From: Treponema sp.
Lineage (GTDB): Bacteria > Spirochaetota > Spirochaetia > Treponematales > Treponemataceae
NCBI GenBank assembly: GCA_024402665.1
Contig: JAKSTI010000004.1
Span: 45,847-109,846, forward strand
DNA length: 64,000 nt
Reading direction: 5' to 3'
The notes under the pieces are model-generated. The model was given only the letters and a program-made list of their open reading frames with translations. It was not told where the DNA came from and made no database searches. This document shows, piece by piece, positions 9,355 to 17,260 of the stretch (the stretch's first letter is position 1; each line of letters starts with the position of its first letter). Made by a program: the position numbers and the translations under genes.

Positions 9355-10569
9355 ATGACTAAGGAAAAATTAACACAAAAATCAAAATATACAGCAGTAA
9401 AGATTACAGAAAATCAGATTGTATCATTTAATCAGTATGATAAAATTGCACACTCTTTCCGTGTTCATGATGGAGGATTTGTTGGGATTCACTATCAGGA
9501 AGGAAAAATGTCTGATGAAGAAGGATTTAAACGGGCAGAAAAAAATCTTGAATTAAAAAGACCTTATCCTTTTGAACTGGAAACTGGAGTTCGAAGTCGT
9601 GATAAAGTTGAAACTTTAATGAGCGACAAAGAACTGATGGATACTGCAAAAAAGGCTCTGAAATATCTTAAGAAAAAATATCCTGATTATACTTTTTCTG
9701 GCGGTGTTTGTACAAACAGCTGGCAGGCAAAAATGGAAAATTCAAAAGGAATGGACTATGAAACAAAGGATGGTCACAATACTGCAAGTTTTTCATTTAA
9801 GCACAAAGACAGTAAAGACATTAGTGACGGATATTTTTCTTATAATGTAAGAACATTTAAAATCCGTAAATTCTATGAATTTGTTGATCTTCGCATGGAA
9901 AACTTTACAAAAATGGTTGAAATGCCAGAAGAATGCATCATTATGGATCAGTATTACGGTTATACAGGAAAACTTAAAGAGGCTCTTGATGTTGAAGGCT
10001 TAAAACTTGGAACATCTCTTTTGACTGGAAAAATCGGGCAGAAAATTTTTGCAGATGATTTTAGCGTAATGCATAATACTACAGATAAAGATTCCTGGAT
10101 GAGTGCTTTCTGGGATGGTGATGGCGTTGTAAATAAAGGAGACAAAATTTTCTTCATCAAGGAAGGAAAAGTTCTTCGCGGTTATGCAGATAAGAAAATC
10201 GGTAAAAAATATCATGTAAAAACAACTGGATCTGCCTGGGAAAGTTTTAGTGATATTCCAACCAATGGAAACTGTAACATGAATCTTAAAATCAGCAGAA
10301 AATCTGCAAAAGAACTTTTGAACGGACGCCTTGCAATTATTCCTATTCAGGCTAACGGCGGCGGATTTAAGGAAAAAGGTGAATATACAATGCCTGTGCA
10401 GATTGGGCTTTTAACTGATGGTGAGAGAATACTTGGGCGTGTGCCTCCATTTACGATCAGTACTAATATGTTTGATATGTTTGGTAAGGATTACATTGGT
10501 GTGGCAAAATTGAATAAATTGTTTAATGATAAATGTATTTTATTCAAAGTTGAAGCTGGGAAATTGTAA
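9355..10569 (+). CDS. tldE: TldE/PmbA-like partner of TldD
   Basis: The 404-residue protein belongs to the TldD/PmbA superfamily but lacks an HExxxH motif, as expected for the non-catalytic TldE subunit that helps form the chamber of the dimer. It has the C-terminal domain common to the family, with ANGGGFKEKGEYTMPVQIGLL near residue 335. The GAGGAGAG ribosome binding site is in the 12-base gap after tldD, so both subunits should be made together. It ends the operon; no clear intrinsic terminator is visible in the 80 AT-rich bases that follow. The sequence is diverged from E. coli PmbA, hence some caution on the exact symbol. Confidence 0.82.
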   Translation: MTKEKLTQKSKYTAVKITENQIVSFNQYDKIAHSFRVHDGGFVGIHYQEGKMSDEEGFKRAEKNLELKRPYPFELETGVRSRDKVETLMSDKELMDTAKKALKYLKKKYPDYTFSGGVCTNSWQAKMENSKGMDYETKDGHNTASFSFKHKDSKDISDGYFSYNVRTFKIRKFYEFVDLRMENFTKMVEMPEECIIMDQYYGYTGKLKEALDVEGLKLGTSLLTGKIGQKIFADDFSVMHNTTDKDSWMSAFWDGDGVVNKGDKIFFIKEGKVLRGYADKKIGKKYHVKTTGSAWESFSDIPTNGNCNMNLKISRKSAKELLNGRLAIIPIQANGGGFKEKGEYTMPVQIGLLTDGERILGRVPPFTISTNMFDMFGKDYIGVAKLNKLFNDKCILFKVEAGKL

Positions 10570-10651
10570 ATAATTTAAATTAAAGAAAATAAGCTTTTAT
10601 ATAAAATGGCGCTTCTGGATATAAATAAATCCTTATAAAAAAATATTTCTT

Positions 10652-10720
10652 GAAAATACGGGAAGGAAGACAATGACAGTCAAAAACACTCGCAGGCCGG
10701 AATGATAGTTTCCATACCGG
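10652..10720. repeat. repeat family A, truncated copy in reverse orientation
   Basis: The copy begins with GAAAATACGGGAAGGAAGAC, the inverse of the end of the copies at 2776-2951 and 26183-26314. It keeps about 69 bp, with several differences, and breaks off inside the central hairpin. Its end lies next to the GGAAAGGAG ribosome binding site of the next gene, so this decayed element forms that gene's leader. Confidence 0.7.
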
Positions 10721-10732
10721 AAAGGAGATTTT

Positions 10733-11356
10733 ATGAAAGTTAAGAAATTTATAAATAGAGCAGAATTCTCATGTAACGTTTATGTTTGCAGTACGGACAA
10801 ATGTAATTTTATTGTTGACTTAGGCTATTTTGATGCTGAAATTGACAATTACCTTAAAACTCTCCCTGCTGTGGATTTTGTTCTGCAGACTCACGGGCAT
10901 TTTGATCATATTATGGGGCTTAATGCTTTTCATAAACGTTATGAACAGGTTCCTGTTTACTTTTATGAATCTGAAATTGATGTTTGTCAGATGGCAGATT
11001 TTAACGGATCTTTTATGACTGGTTGTTCTTATGCGGTAGATTTCCCGGTAGAAAGTCTTGCAGAAGGGCAGAAGATTATTAAGGGTCAGCATTTTCAGGT
11101 AATTCACACTCCAGGGCACACAGAAGGCAGTTGTATGTTTTCTTTCCCTGAAGACAAAGTTCTTTTTACCGGCGACACAATTATTGAAAACAGCATTGGC
11201 CGCACAGACTTACCAACTGGAAACGAAGAAGCAATTTTCCGTAGTCTTAGAAAATTTTCCCGCCTTGTTTTTGATTCAGAAACAATGGTTTATTTTGGTC
11301 ACGGAGATGATTTTGACTATCATACTCTGAAAAAGCAGAATCCATTTATAAGATAG
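10733..11356 (+). CDS. MBL-fold hydrolase, glyoxalase II-like
   Basis: This compact 207-residue metallo-beta-lactamase-fold protein has the THGHFDH motif (H54, H56, D58, H59), a GHTEGS histidine near residue 127, GDTI with the bridging aspartate near 147, and a last histidine in YFGHGD. The size and motif order match the short hydroxyacylglutathione hydrolase-like group common in anaerobes, which is mostly annotated only as thioester or general MBL hydrolase. A strong AAAGGAG lies 6 bases before the ATG, just after a truncated repeat A. It is followed by a new promoter, so it is probably a single-gene unit. Confidence 0.85.
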   Translation: MKVKKFINRAEFSCNVYVCSTDKCNFIVDLGYFDAEIDNYLKTLPAVDFVLQTHGHFDHIMGLNAFHKRYEQVPVYFYESEIDVCQMADFNGSFMTGCSYAVDFPVESLAEGQKIIKGQHFQVIHTPGHTEGSCMFSFPEDKVLFTGDTIIENSIGRTDLPTGNEEAIFRSLRKFSRLVFDSETMVYFGHGDDFDYHTLKKQNPFIR

Positions 11357-11390
11357 TCTTTCTAAAACTCTGTTTTTTATTAATCAAAAC

Positions 11391-11419
11391 TTGACATATA
11401 CTCTCTATGTGTGTATATT
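11391..11419 (+). promoter_or_regulatory. strong sigma-70 promoter of the ABC/GntR operon
   Basis: A perfect TTGACA (11391-11396) and TATATT (11414-11419) are separated by the optimal 17 bases. The predicted start near 11426 lies inside the operator described next. Confidence 0.8.
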
Positions 11420-11458
11420 GTGTATATAAGATATGCACAATATTAGCGGTATACACAA
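11418..11458. promoter_or_regulatory. probable operator of the GntR (YtrA-type) repressor
   Basis: A perfect 9-bp inverted repeat, TTGTGTATA (11418-11426) and TATACACAA (11450-11458), overlaps the -10 box and the transcription start. YtrA-type GntR repressors commonly bind GTATA/TATAC-type inverted repeats and repress their own ABC operon. Related half-sites (TGTGTATA) also occur just upstream around 11409. Confidence 0.65.
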
Positions 11459-11501
11459 TTCATGAGCCGCTGGTGCTGTCTTGGATATTAGGGGGTATAA
11501 A

Positions 11502-12341
11502 TTGAATCTTCTTGAAATTAAAAATCTTTCTAAAAAATATCCAGCCTTTACTCTTAAAGATGTAAGTTTTTCTCTTGAAGAAGGCTACATTATGGGATTT
11601 ATTGGCCGTAATGGTGCTGGTAAGACAACTACTTTAAAAGCAATGCTTAATCTTATTCATCCAGAAAGTGGTGATGTTAAGATTAATGGTTTTGATATTA
11701 AAACAAACGAAACTGAAATAAAACAGTCTATTGGTTTTGTAACAGGACTTGATGGTTTTTACACAACAAAGAAAATCAAAACAGTCACAAATGTAACAAA
11801 ACGCTTCTTCAAAAACTGGGATGAAGCTTTGTATCGTGAATTGATGGAAAAGTTTGCCCTTGATGAAAACAAAAAAATCAAAGAACTTTCTGCCGGTATG
11901 AAAGTAAAATATCAGATTGCACTTGCTATGTGTCATGGTGCACAGCTTTTAATTCTTGATGAACCAACAAGTGGTCTGGATCCTGTTTCAAGAGATGAAC
12001 TTGTAATTCTTTTCCAGGATTATATTGCTGACGGAAAACACAGTATTTTGTTCTCTACCCACATCACATCAGATCTGGAAAAATGTGCAGACTTCATTAC
12101 TTACATCAAAAAAGGTGAAATTATTGAAAGCACAGACGTTGTTTCTTTTAAGGAAAAATATCTTCTTGTTTCTGGTGATGACGCAAAACTTGATGATGCA
12201 AGAAAGGCAAATGTTATTGGGTACCACAAAACTCATGTAAATTTTGAAGGAATGATTCCTGCTTCATTAAAAGAAGAATTCAGTGATTTTGAACTTACTG
12301 GTCCAGGACTTGAAGACATTATGGTTCACATTGAAAGATAG
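11502..12341 (+). CDS. ABC transporter ATP-binding protein (YtrB-like)
   Basis: The 279-residue ATPase has Walker A GRNGAGKTT (about residue 36), the LSAGMKVK signature, Walker B LLILDEPTSGLDP and the STHITSDL switch histidine. I choose the TTG at 11502 as start because AGGGGGT lies 5 bases before it; an earlier TTG at 11481 has no such signal. With the next two genes it forms an operon of ATPase, permease and GntR repressor, the layout of ytr-type and bacitracin/lantibiotic-responsive exporters in Gram-positive bacteria. Export or sensing of an envelope-active compound is inferred from this layout only. Confidence 0.9.
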   Translation: MNLLEIKNLSKKYPAFTLKDVSFSLEEGYIMGFIGRNGAGKTTTLKAMLNLIHPESGDVKINGFDIKTNETEIKQSIGFVTGLDGFYTTKKIKTVTNVTKRFFKNWDEALYRELMEKFALDENKKIKELSAGMKVKYQIALAMCHGAQLLILDEPTSGLDPVSRDELVILFQDYIADGKHSILFSTHITSDLEKCADFITYIKKGEIIESTDVVSFKEKYLLVSGDDAKLDDARKANVIGYHKTHVNFEGMIPASLKEEFSDFELTGPGLEDIMVHIER

Positions 12342-12351
12342 GAGGATTGAA

Positions 12352-13005
12352 ATGAAAAATTATTTATATAAAGAATTCGTATTAAGTTTTAATGTATTAA
12401 ACTGGTTATTCTTGATTTTCCCTGGAATGCTTTTGGTTCCAGCTTATCCTGGATATGTTGGATTTTTTTATATTTGTCTTAGCGTTATGTTCATCTTCAA
12501 TAACTGCGAAATCAATAAGGATATGCAGTATTCTATGATTCTTCCAATTTCAAAATCAGAAATTGTAAAATCCCGCTGTATTGTTGTTGCTGTTTATGAA
12601 CTGATTGCAATTGTTCTTGGTGTAGGGTTTGCGGTTTTGAATAAAATCATTGATGTGGATCCTGCAAATGAAGCTGGTATTGCCTCAAACGTAGCTTTCT
12701 TTGGTTATCTGTTCATCATTTTAGCAGTTTTTAATTTTGTATACTTTGTGTCTTTCTACAAAAAAGGTGAAAAACCTGGAAAACCATTTTTCTTTGCATG
12801 TATAGCGTTCTGGCTTGTTTATTTTCTTCTTGAACTTACTGTCTGGGCAGAAATTCCTGGTGTAAGTGAAATGCTTGATGGTATTGATCCTGCTTCTTTA
12901 GTAAAACAGATTCCAATTCTTGCTGTTGGAATTGTAGTGTTTATTGCAGGATGGATTCTAACTTACAAAATTTCTGCTAAGCGTTTTGAAAAAGTTAATT
13001 TGTAA
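12352..13005 (+). CDS. ABC-2 type permease of the YtrA-regulated transporter
   Basis: The 217-residue protein has about six hydrophobic helices and the ABC-2-like phrase MQYSMILPISKSEIVKSR after the second helix, typical of small permeases that pair with YtrB-like ATPases. The ATG at 12352 follows a strong AGGAGG with a 6-base spacer and 10 bases after the ATPase stop. It would form the membrane channel with the preceding ATPase. Substrate unknown. Confidence 0.85.
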   Translation: MKNYLYKEFVLSFNVLNWLFLIFPGMLLVPAYPGYVGFFYICLSVMFIFNNCEINKDMQYSMILPISKSEIVKSRCIVVAVYELIAIVLGVGFAVLNKIIDVDPANEAGIASNVAFFGYLFIILAVFNFVYFVSFYKKGEKPGKPFFFACIAFWLVYFLLELTVWAEIPGVSEMLDGIDPASLVKQIPILAVGIVVFIAGWILTYKISAKRFEKVNL

Positions 13006-13008
13006 TTT

Positions 13009-13377
13009 ATGACAATAGTTTTATCTAATGACTCAACAGATCCTATTTATACTCAGATTTATGATCAGATTTCGCGGCAGATTCTTAGTGGGGAACTGAA
13101 AGCAGATACTCAGCTGCCACCTATAAGAACTGTTGCCGCTGATTTAAGAATAAGTGTTATTCCGGTAAAGATGGCCTGGGAAGAATTGGATCGGAATGGA
13201 TTTATAAAGACTGTCGTTGGAAAAGGAACTTTTGTGGCTCAGCTTAAGGATGAACAGATAACAGAAAAAAAATCTGAAACCTTAAAAAAACTTGTGGCAG
13301 ATTTCTGCGGCAGAGTAAAAATGGAAGGAACATCACTTGATGAAGTTCTGGAATTAATAAAAGCGGAATACAAATAA
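13009..13377 (+). CDS. GntR family repressor, YtrA subfamily
   Basis: The 122-residue regulator has an N-terminal winged helix of the GntR type (DPIYTQIYDQISRQILSGEL, then LPPIRTVAADLRISVIPVKMAWEELDRNGFI) and only a short helical C-terminal tail, which defines the small YtrA subfamily. It starts 4 bases after the permease stop with no clear ribosome binding site, so translation is probably coupled. Because it is the last gene of the operon and a perfect inverted repeat covers the promoter, autorepression released by an envelope or ligand signal is likely. Confidence 0.88.
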   Translation: MTIVLSNDSTDPIYTQIYDQISRQILSGELKADTQLPPIRTVAADLRISVIPVKMAWEELDRNGFIKTVVGKGTFVAQLKDEQITEKKSETLKKLVADFCGRVKMEGTSLDEVLELIKAEYK

Positions 13378-13456
13378 CAAAAAATAAACTGTTATTCTAT
13401 ATTCTTTTCTATACAATTGGTTTAATGGATGTTAAAATATTTTTGAGGTATAAAAA

Positions 13457-15097
13457 ATGTTTATGACAGAAAAACCAATTGTACAGAATCTTAATGATGG
13501 CAGTAAAAGCTGGAACCACAGATTTAATCTTTTTACTGCAAAAATATATCTTCCAAAATCAAATCTCCCATCAGACATAATTAATTTTGGCTTTAGTGCC
13601 CCATATCTTCTTTATTTCACAGATCAGTTTTTATCTGATTCAGACGCAAAGGCTTTTGCAGAAAAATCTGGACTTTCAAAAATTGCGGAACGTCATGCTG
13701 GCTCTGTTGTGTTCATTTCTCCAAATAACGAAGGGGGATGGGAAAAAGCACCTGAGGGCATTTTTGAAGAAATAATTGAAAATTCAAAAATACATCAGTA
13801 TCACGAAAATGGATTTGCAATTCTTCTGAACCGCTTTACTAACAGCTGCGACGGATATGCAATTCGTGGTGCAATTTATAAAACATGCGTTTATGGAAAA
13901 GGAAAGGCTGCAGATTATATTGCAAAAAATCTTTTAAAGCCGCTAAATGGTGCAGGACTTTGGGGACCAGCCGATGTTACTCCAACAGTTTGTATTCTGG
14001 AAAATCTTTCTGTAAAACCAGAATTTGGACGCAGAAATATGCCGGTTGCTTCTATTAATAATACATCAGAAATTAATGCCATTATTAAAGAATCTACAGA
14101 CTTCAGTTATTTTGCTGATGGTGACGATGTAAATTACGCTGAAGTTTATGATTCATTTGCAGGAAAATTCCGCCGCTGGGGCTGGACTGGAGATTTGCAG
14201 GATGAACCTGATTTTGAAGCCTTAGGAATGATTGAAGAACCTTGTTTTGCTGAAGTGAAAACTTCAAAAGATAATAATGGTGATGACAAAGGCACAGAAA
14301 GACATAAGATAGGATATATTTCTTATTATAATAAAAATCTTTTTAATGAGGGGTCTGTCCCCCTGCTTCTTTGTTTCCATGGTGGCGGAGACTCTGCAAA
14401 ATATATTGCCCAGGTTTCTGAATGGTACAAAGTTGCCCATGATCACAATTTCCTTTTAGTTTGTATTGAAAATCATTTGAACAGTACTGCTACAGAAATG
14501 ATGGAACTTATTGAAATCCTTAAGAAACAGTACAAAATTGATGAAACACGAATTTTTGCTTCTGGTTTTTCAATGGGTGGATGTAAGTCTTGGGATTTGT
14601 ATCAGGAGTACCCAAAAGTATTTGCCGGACTTGCACCAATGGATGCTACTTTTGAACTTGGACTGAATGTTTTTGGTCAGCCTTCTCCTGTTGAAATCAA
14701 TAAGACTGAGCTTGTTCCTGTTTTCTATGCAGGCGGAGAAATTACTCCATTACCAGAACTTCCTTTCCAGGCAGAAAAATGTCGTGAAAGAATGGAATAT
14801 GTTTTGAAAGTAAACCGTTGTACTGCCAAGTATGATGTAAAATTTGAAGATAAAGATAACTGGGAAAATAAAATCTGGGGAATCAGCGGAGATCTTGTAA
14901 ATGTTGTTCATGATAATTCCAGAGACAGCGATCTTACAATGAATTTCTTTGCCAGCGATGATGGAATCTTCTATACAGTTTTTGCTAGCATCAGTGGTCA
15001 GGGACATGAATGCCGCTATCACACTTGTGAAAATGCATGGTTATTCCTTTCTCAGTTCCAGCGCACTAAAGACGGTAAAATTGTTCTTGCCGAATAA
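13457..15097 (+). CDS. alpha/beta-hydrolase esterase (PHB depolymerase/feruloyl esterase-like), with an in-frame REP15
   Basis: This is a 546-residue protein with a C-terminal alpha/beta-hydrolase domain: PLLLCFHGGGDS oxyanion strand (about 302-313), GFSMGG nucleophile elbow with the catalytic serine near residue 376, and a late histidine in GQGHECRYH. No secretion signal is visible. The N-terminal 270 residues are not recognised. The domain resembles LpqC/PHB-depolymerase-type esterases, some of which remove feruloyl or acetyl groups from plant polysaccharides, which would suit the arabinan hydrolases nearby. A complete REP15 (14349-14363) encodes E-G-S-V-P at residues 298-302, directly before the first core strand, without shifting the frame. 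Confidence 0.75.
   Translation: MFMTEKPIVQNLNDGSKSWNHRFNLFTAKIYLPKSNLPSDIINFGFSAPYLLYFTDQFLSDSDAKAFAEKSGLSKIAERHAGSVVFISPNNEGGWEKAPEGIFEEIIENSKIHQYHENGFAILLNRFTNSCDGYAIRGAIYKTCVYGKGKAADYIAKNLLKPLNGAGLWGPADVTPTVCILENLSVKPEFGRRNMPVASINNTSEINAIIKESTDFSYFADGDDVNYAEVYDSFAGKFRRWGWTGDLQDEPDFEALGMIEEPCFAEVKTSKDNNGDDKGTERHKIGYISYYNKNLFNEGSVPLLLCFHGGGDSAKYIAQVSEWYKVAHDHNFLLVCIENHLNSTATEMMELIEILKKQYKIDETRIFASGFSMGGCKSWDLYQEYPKVFAGLAPMDATFELGLNVFGQPSPVEINKTELVPVFYAGGEITPLPELPFQAEKCRERMEYVLKVNRCTAKYDVKFEDKDNWENKIWGISGDLVNVVHDNSRDSDLTMNFFASDDGIFYTVFASISGQGHECRYHTCENAWLFLSQFQRTKDGKIVLAE
14349..14363 (+). repeat. REP15 copy inside the esterase gene
   Basis: AGGGGTCTGTCCCCC differs from the consensus only at the last base. 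It is read GAG GGG TCT GTC CCC and lies at the junction between the N-terminal region and the hydrolase core. Confidence 0.85.
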
Positions 15098-15138
15098 GTA
15101 TTATAAAAGGTCATTATAAAAGTAAAGGAGATATAAAA

Positions 15139-15813
15139 ATGATTTATGCAGGTTTGTGTTTATTAGGAATTGTTTTACAGACAGTTTTTATTCTTGTTCA
15201 TTATAGAGATAAAAAAGTTCTTTCTGTAATTTTTAAAACTCTTGCTTCTGTTTGTTTTGTTGTTCTTGGTTTCATTGCAGCAGAAAAAGCATTAGACCCT
15301 GTTTTTGCTCATTACATTAAACTTGGTTTGATTTTTGGTTTAGGCGGAGATTTCCTTCTTGAAAGCAGAAATCTTTCTGAAAAATTCGGAAAAAAAATCT
15401 TCTTAGTTGGAATCCTTGTATTCCTTGTTGGCCACGTTATGTACATTATTGCTCTTGCTCCATTCTGCGAAAAAATGTGGCTTGCAGTAGTGATTGCTGT
15501 TGTTTTGGCAGCCCTGCTTTTGTGGTGGATTTTCTCTGTAATTGAAGCTGTTATTGCCTTTAAGATTTTTGGTGTATTCTATATTGGAATTATTGTTCTT
15601 ATGAACGTAATTGCAGTTATGAACTGTATTGCTTTGCCAGGCCCAGGAAGAATTCAGTATGTTGCCGGAGCCATTTTGTTCCTTTTAAGTGACATTATTA
15701 TGATTCTTTACACTTTTGGACCAAAGAAAGATTTCCGTCTCAGAGCATCAAACCTTTCTCTTTATTATGCTGGTCAGCTTTTGATTGCATTAACTTTACT
15801 TCTTGCTTACTAA
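15139..15813 (+). CDS. YhhN/TMEM86 family membrane protein (lysoplasmalogenase-like)
   Basis: The 224-residue integral membrane protein has about eight short hydrophobic helices and family landmarks: KTLASVCFVVLG, a GLIFGLGGDFLLES motif with the conserved GD and L(L)E, and a GHVMYI helix. Members of this family include lysoplasmalogenases, which cleave the vinyl-ether bond of lysoplasmalogen; many anaerobes contain plasmalogens. An AAAGGAGAT ribosome binding site precedes the ATG. It is spaced 41 bases after the esterase and 18 bases before the HAD phosphatase, so a loose operon is likely. Confidence 0.8.
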   Translation: MIYAGLCLLGIVLQTVFILVHYRDKKVLSVIFKTLASVCFVVLGFIAAEKALDPVFAHYIKLGLIFGLGGDFLLESRNLSEKFGKKIFLVGILVFLVGHVMYIIALAPFCEKMWLAVVIAVVLAALLLWWIFSVIEAVIAFKIFGVFYIGIIVLMNVIAVMNCIALPGPGRIQYVAGAILFLLSDIIMILYTFGPKKDFRLRASNLSLYYAGQLLIALTLLLAY

Positions 15814-15831
15814 AATTTTTAAGGAAAAGAA

Positions 15832-16500
15832 ATGGAACTCAGTTGTAAAAATCTAAATGGCGTCATTTTTGATATTGATGGAACTCTGCTTGATTCCATG
15901 TCTATTTGGGGAGAACTGGGGACAAAATATCTGCGGTCATATGGAATTGATGCAGGTGTTGATTTTAATAAAATTGCACGTTCAATGACCATAGAGGAAG
16001 GTGTTAGTTATTTAAAACAGCGCTTTAATATAGAAAAAAGTGAATCAGAAATAAAGAAGGGGCTGGTTGCAATCCTTGCAGATTTTTATTTAAAAGAAGT
16101 TCAGTTAAAACCTGGTGCAGAAAATCTTGTAAAACAGTTTGCTAAAAAACAGATTCCAATGGCTCTGGCTACTTCCGGCGATTCCCGTCTTGCAATTCCC
16201 GCTTTGGAACGACTTAATCTTATGAAATATTTTGTTATTCTATTAACTTGCGGGCAGCTGAATACAAACAAAGGGGAACCTCTTATCTTTTTGCGAGCGA
16301 TGGAAAATCTTGGATCAGACGGTGAGCGGAAAAAATATATTATAATAGAAGATTCTTTGCAGGCATTAAAAACCGCTTCTGCAGCAGGATTCCGTACTCT
16401 TGGAATTCTGGATGAATCTTCTGAATCTGATTGGGATGAAATTAAAAAAACTGCAGACTGTTGGGTTGAATCTCTTGAAGAAGTGACTCTTGTTGATTAG
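15832..16500 (+). CDS. HAD family phosphatase (beta-phosphoglucomutase-like group)
   Basis: The 222-residue protein has HAD motif I DIDGTL near residue 14 (nucleophile and acid aspartates), motif II in ALATSGD near 116, the motif III lysine in NKGEPL, and motif IV in IIIEDSLQALKTA. The helical cap after motif I places it with phosphoglycolate phosphatase and beta-phosphoglucomutase relatives. A small phosphorylated metabolite is the expected substrate. It is followed after 7 bases by thiN, suggesting a shared transcript. Confidence 0.85.
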   Translation: MELSCKNLNGVIFDIDGTLLDSMSIWGELGTKYLRSYGIDAGVDFNKIARSMTIEEGVSYLKQRFNIEKSESEIKKGLVAILADFYLKEVQLKPGAENLVKQFAKKQIPMALATSGDSRLAIPALERLNLMKYFVILLTCGQLNTNKGEPLIFLRAMENLGSDGERKKYIIIEDSLQALKTASAAGFRTLGILDESSESDWDEIKKTADCWVESLEEVTLVD

Positions 16501-16507
16501 GTGATTT

Positions 16508-17170
16508 ATGAAAAAACTTGGTATTGTAGTTGGTGCGGCTCCTGTTGGTTCTGAACGAGTTGAATTATTCAATCTGATTAAAAATCCTGAAAATTATAAA
16601 ATTGCGGCAGATGGAGGCATTGCTCTTTTTCTTGAAGCTGGAGTTTGCCCGGATCATTGGCTTGGTGATATGGATTCTGTGAAGGATCTTGAAAATAGCA
16701 GCGAATATGCAGAAAATCCTTTGTTTGAAAAAATCCTGAAAACAATTTTGCCTTGTGAAAAAGATGATACTGATATGGCGCTGGCTGTAAAGAGGGCTGT
16801 AGAAGAAGGCTGCAATGAGATTATGATTTTTGGAGGAACTGGCGGTAAAAGAATGTCTCATACTTTTGCCAATATCCAGCTGCTTCATCATTATGCAGAA
16901 CTTGGTATAAAAATCACAATGGTTGGCGAAAACAGCAGAACTTTTGTTCTTTATAATAATACAATTCAATATGATGCTGCAGAAAAAGGACTTATTTCAA
17001 TAATTGCCCTTAATGATAAAGCTGAAGGTGTAACAATTAAAGGTTTGTTTTATGAATTCAGCGGAACTTTGACAAATACATTTGCTCTTGGTGTAAGCAA
17101 TCAGTTTGTTGGAAAAGAAGCTGTTGTTGCAGTAGAAAATGGGGCACTTCTTATCATAAAAGAAGACTAA
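16508..17170 (+). CDS. thiN: thiamine pyrophosphokinase
   Basis: The 220-residue enzyme would transfer pyrophosphate from ATP to thiamine, giving thiamine diphosphate. The family landmarks are AADGGIALF, DHWLGDMDSV (metal-binding aspartates), PCEKDDTDMALAV, and a GGTGGKRMSHTFANI segment. The length is normal. A salvage role is likely because no thiamine biosynthesis gene or TPP riboswitch is near. It has AGGTGA 6 bases before the ATG, and follows the HAD gene by 7 bases. Confidence 0.92.
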   Translation: MKKLGIVVGAAPVGSERVELFNLIKNPENYKIAADGGIALFLEAGVCPDHWLGDMDSVKDLENSSEYAENPLFEKILKTILPCEKDDTDMALAVKRAVEEGCNEIMIFGGTGGKRMSHTFANIQLLHHYAELGIKITMVGENSRTFVLYNNTIQYDAAEKGLISIIALNDKAEGVTIKGLFYEFSGTLTNTFALGVSNQFVGKEAVVAVENGALLIIKED

Positions 17171-17195
17171 AAATCAAATTTTAACAAATTATTAA

Positions 17196-17224
17196 CTGAC
17201 CTTTTTAGAAGTTAGCAGTATACT
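17196..17224 (+). promoter_or_regulatory. promoter of the GH51 gene
   Basis: CTGACC (17196-17201), a 17-base spacer and TATACT (17219-17224) form a reasonable sigma-70 promoter. A perfect palindrome begins 3 bases after the -10 box. Confidence 0.6.
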
Positions 17225-17227
17225 AAG

Positions 17228-17247
17228 TTAGTTAAAGGTTTAACTAA
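17228..17247. promoter_or_regulatory. perfect palindromic operator upstream of GH51
   Basis: TTAGTTAAA gg TTTAACTAA is a perfect 9-bp inverted repeat with a 2-base centre, sitting between the -10 box and the ribosome binding site (GAGG at 17251-17254). A dimeric repressor bound here would block transcription. A LacI- or GntR-type sugar regulator encoded elsewhere is the likeliest owner. Confidence 0.65.
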
Positions 17248-17260
17248 AGTGAGGAATGCA

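Noticed and set aside
16300..16507. TPP riboswitch before thiN
   Set aside because: The gene starts 7 bases after the HAD gene and no THI-box sequence is visible; the role is likely salvage without this control.
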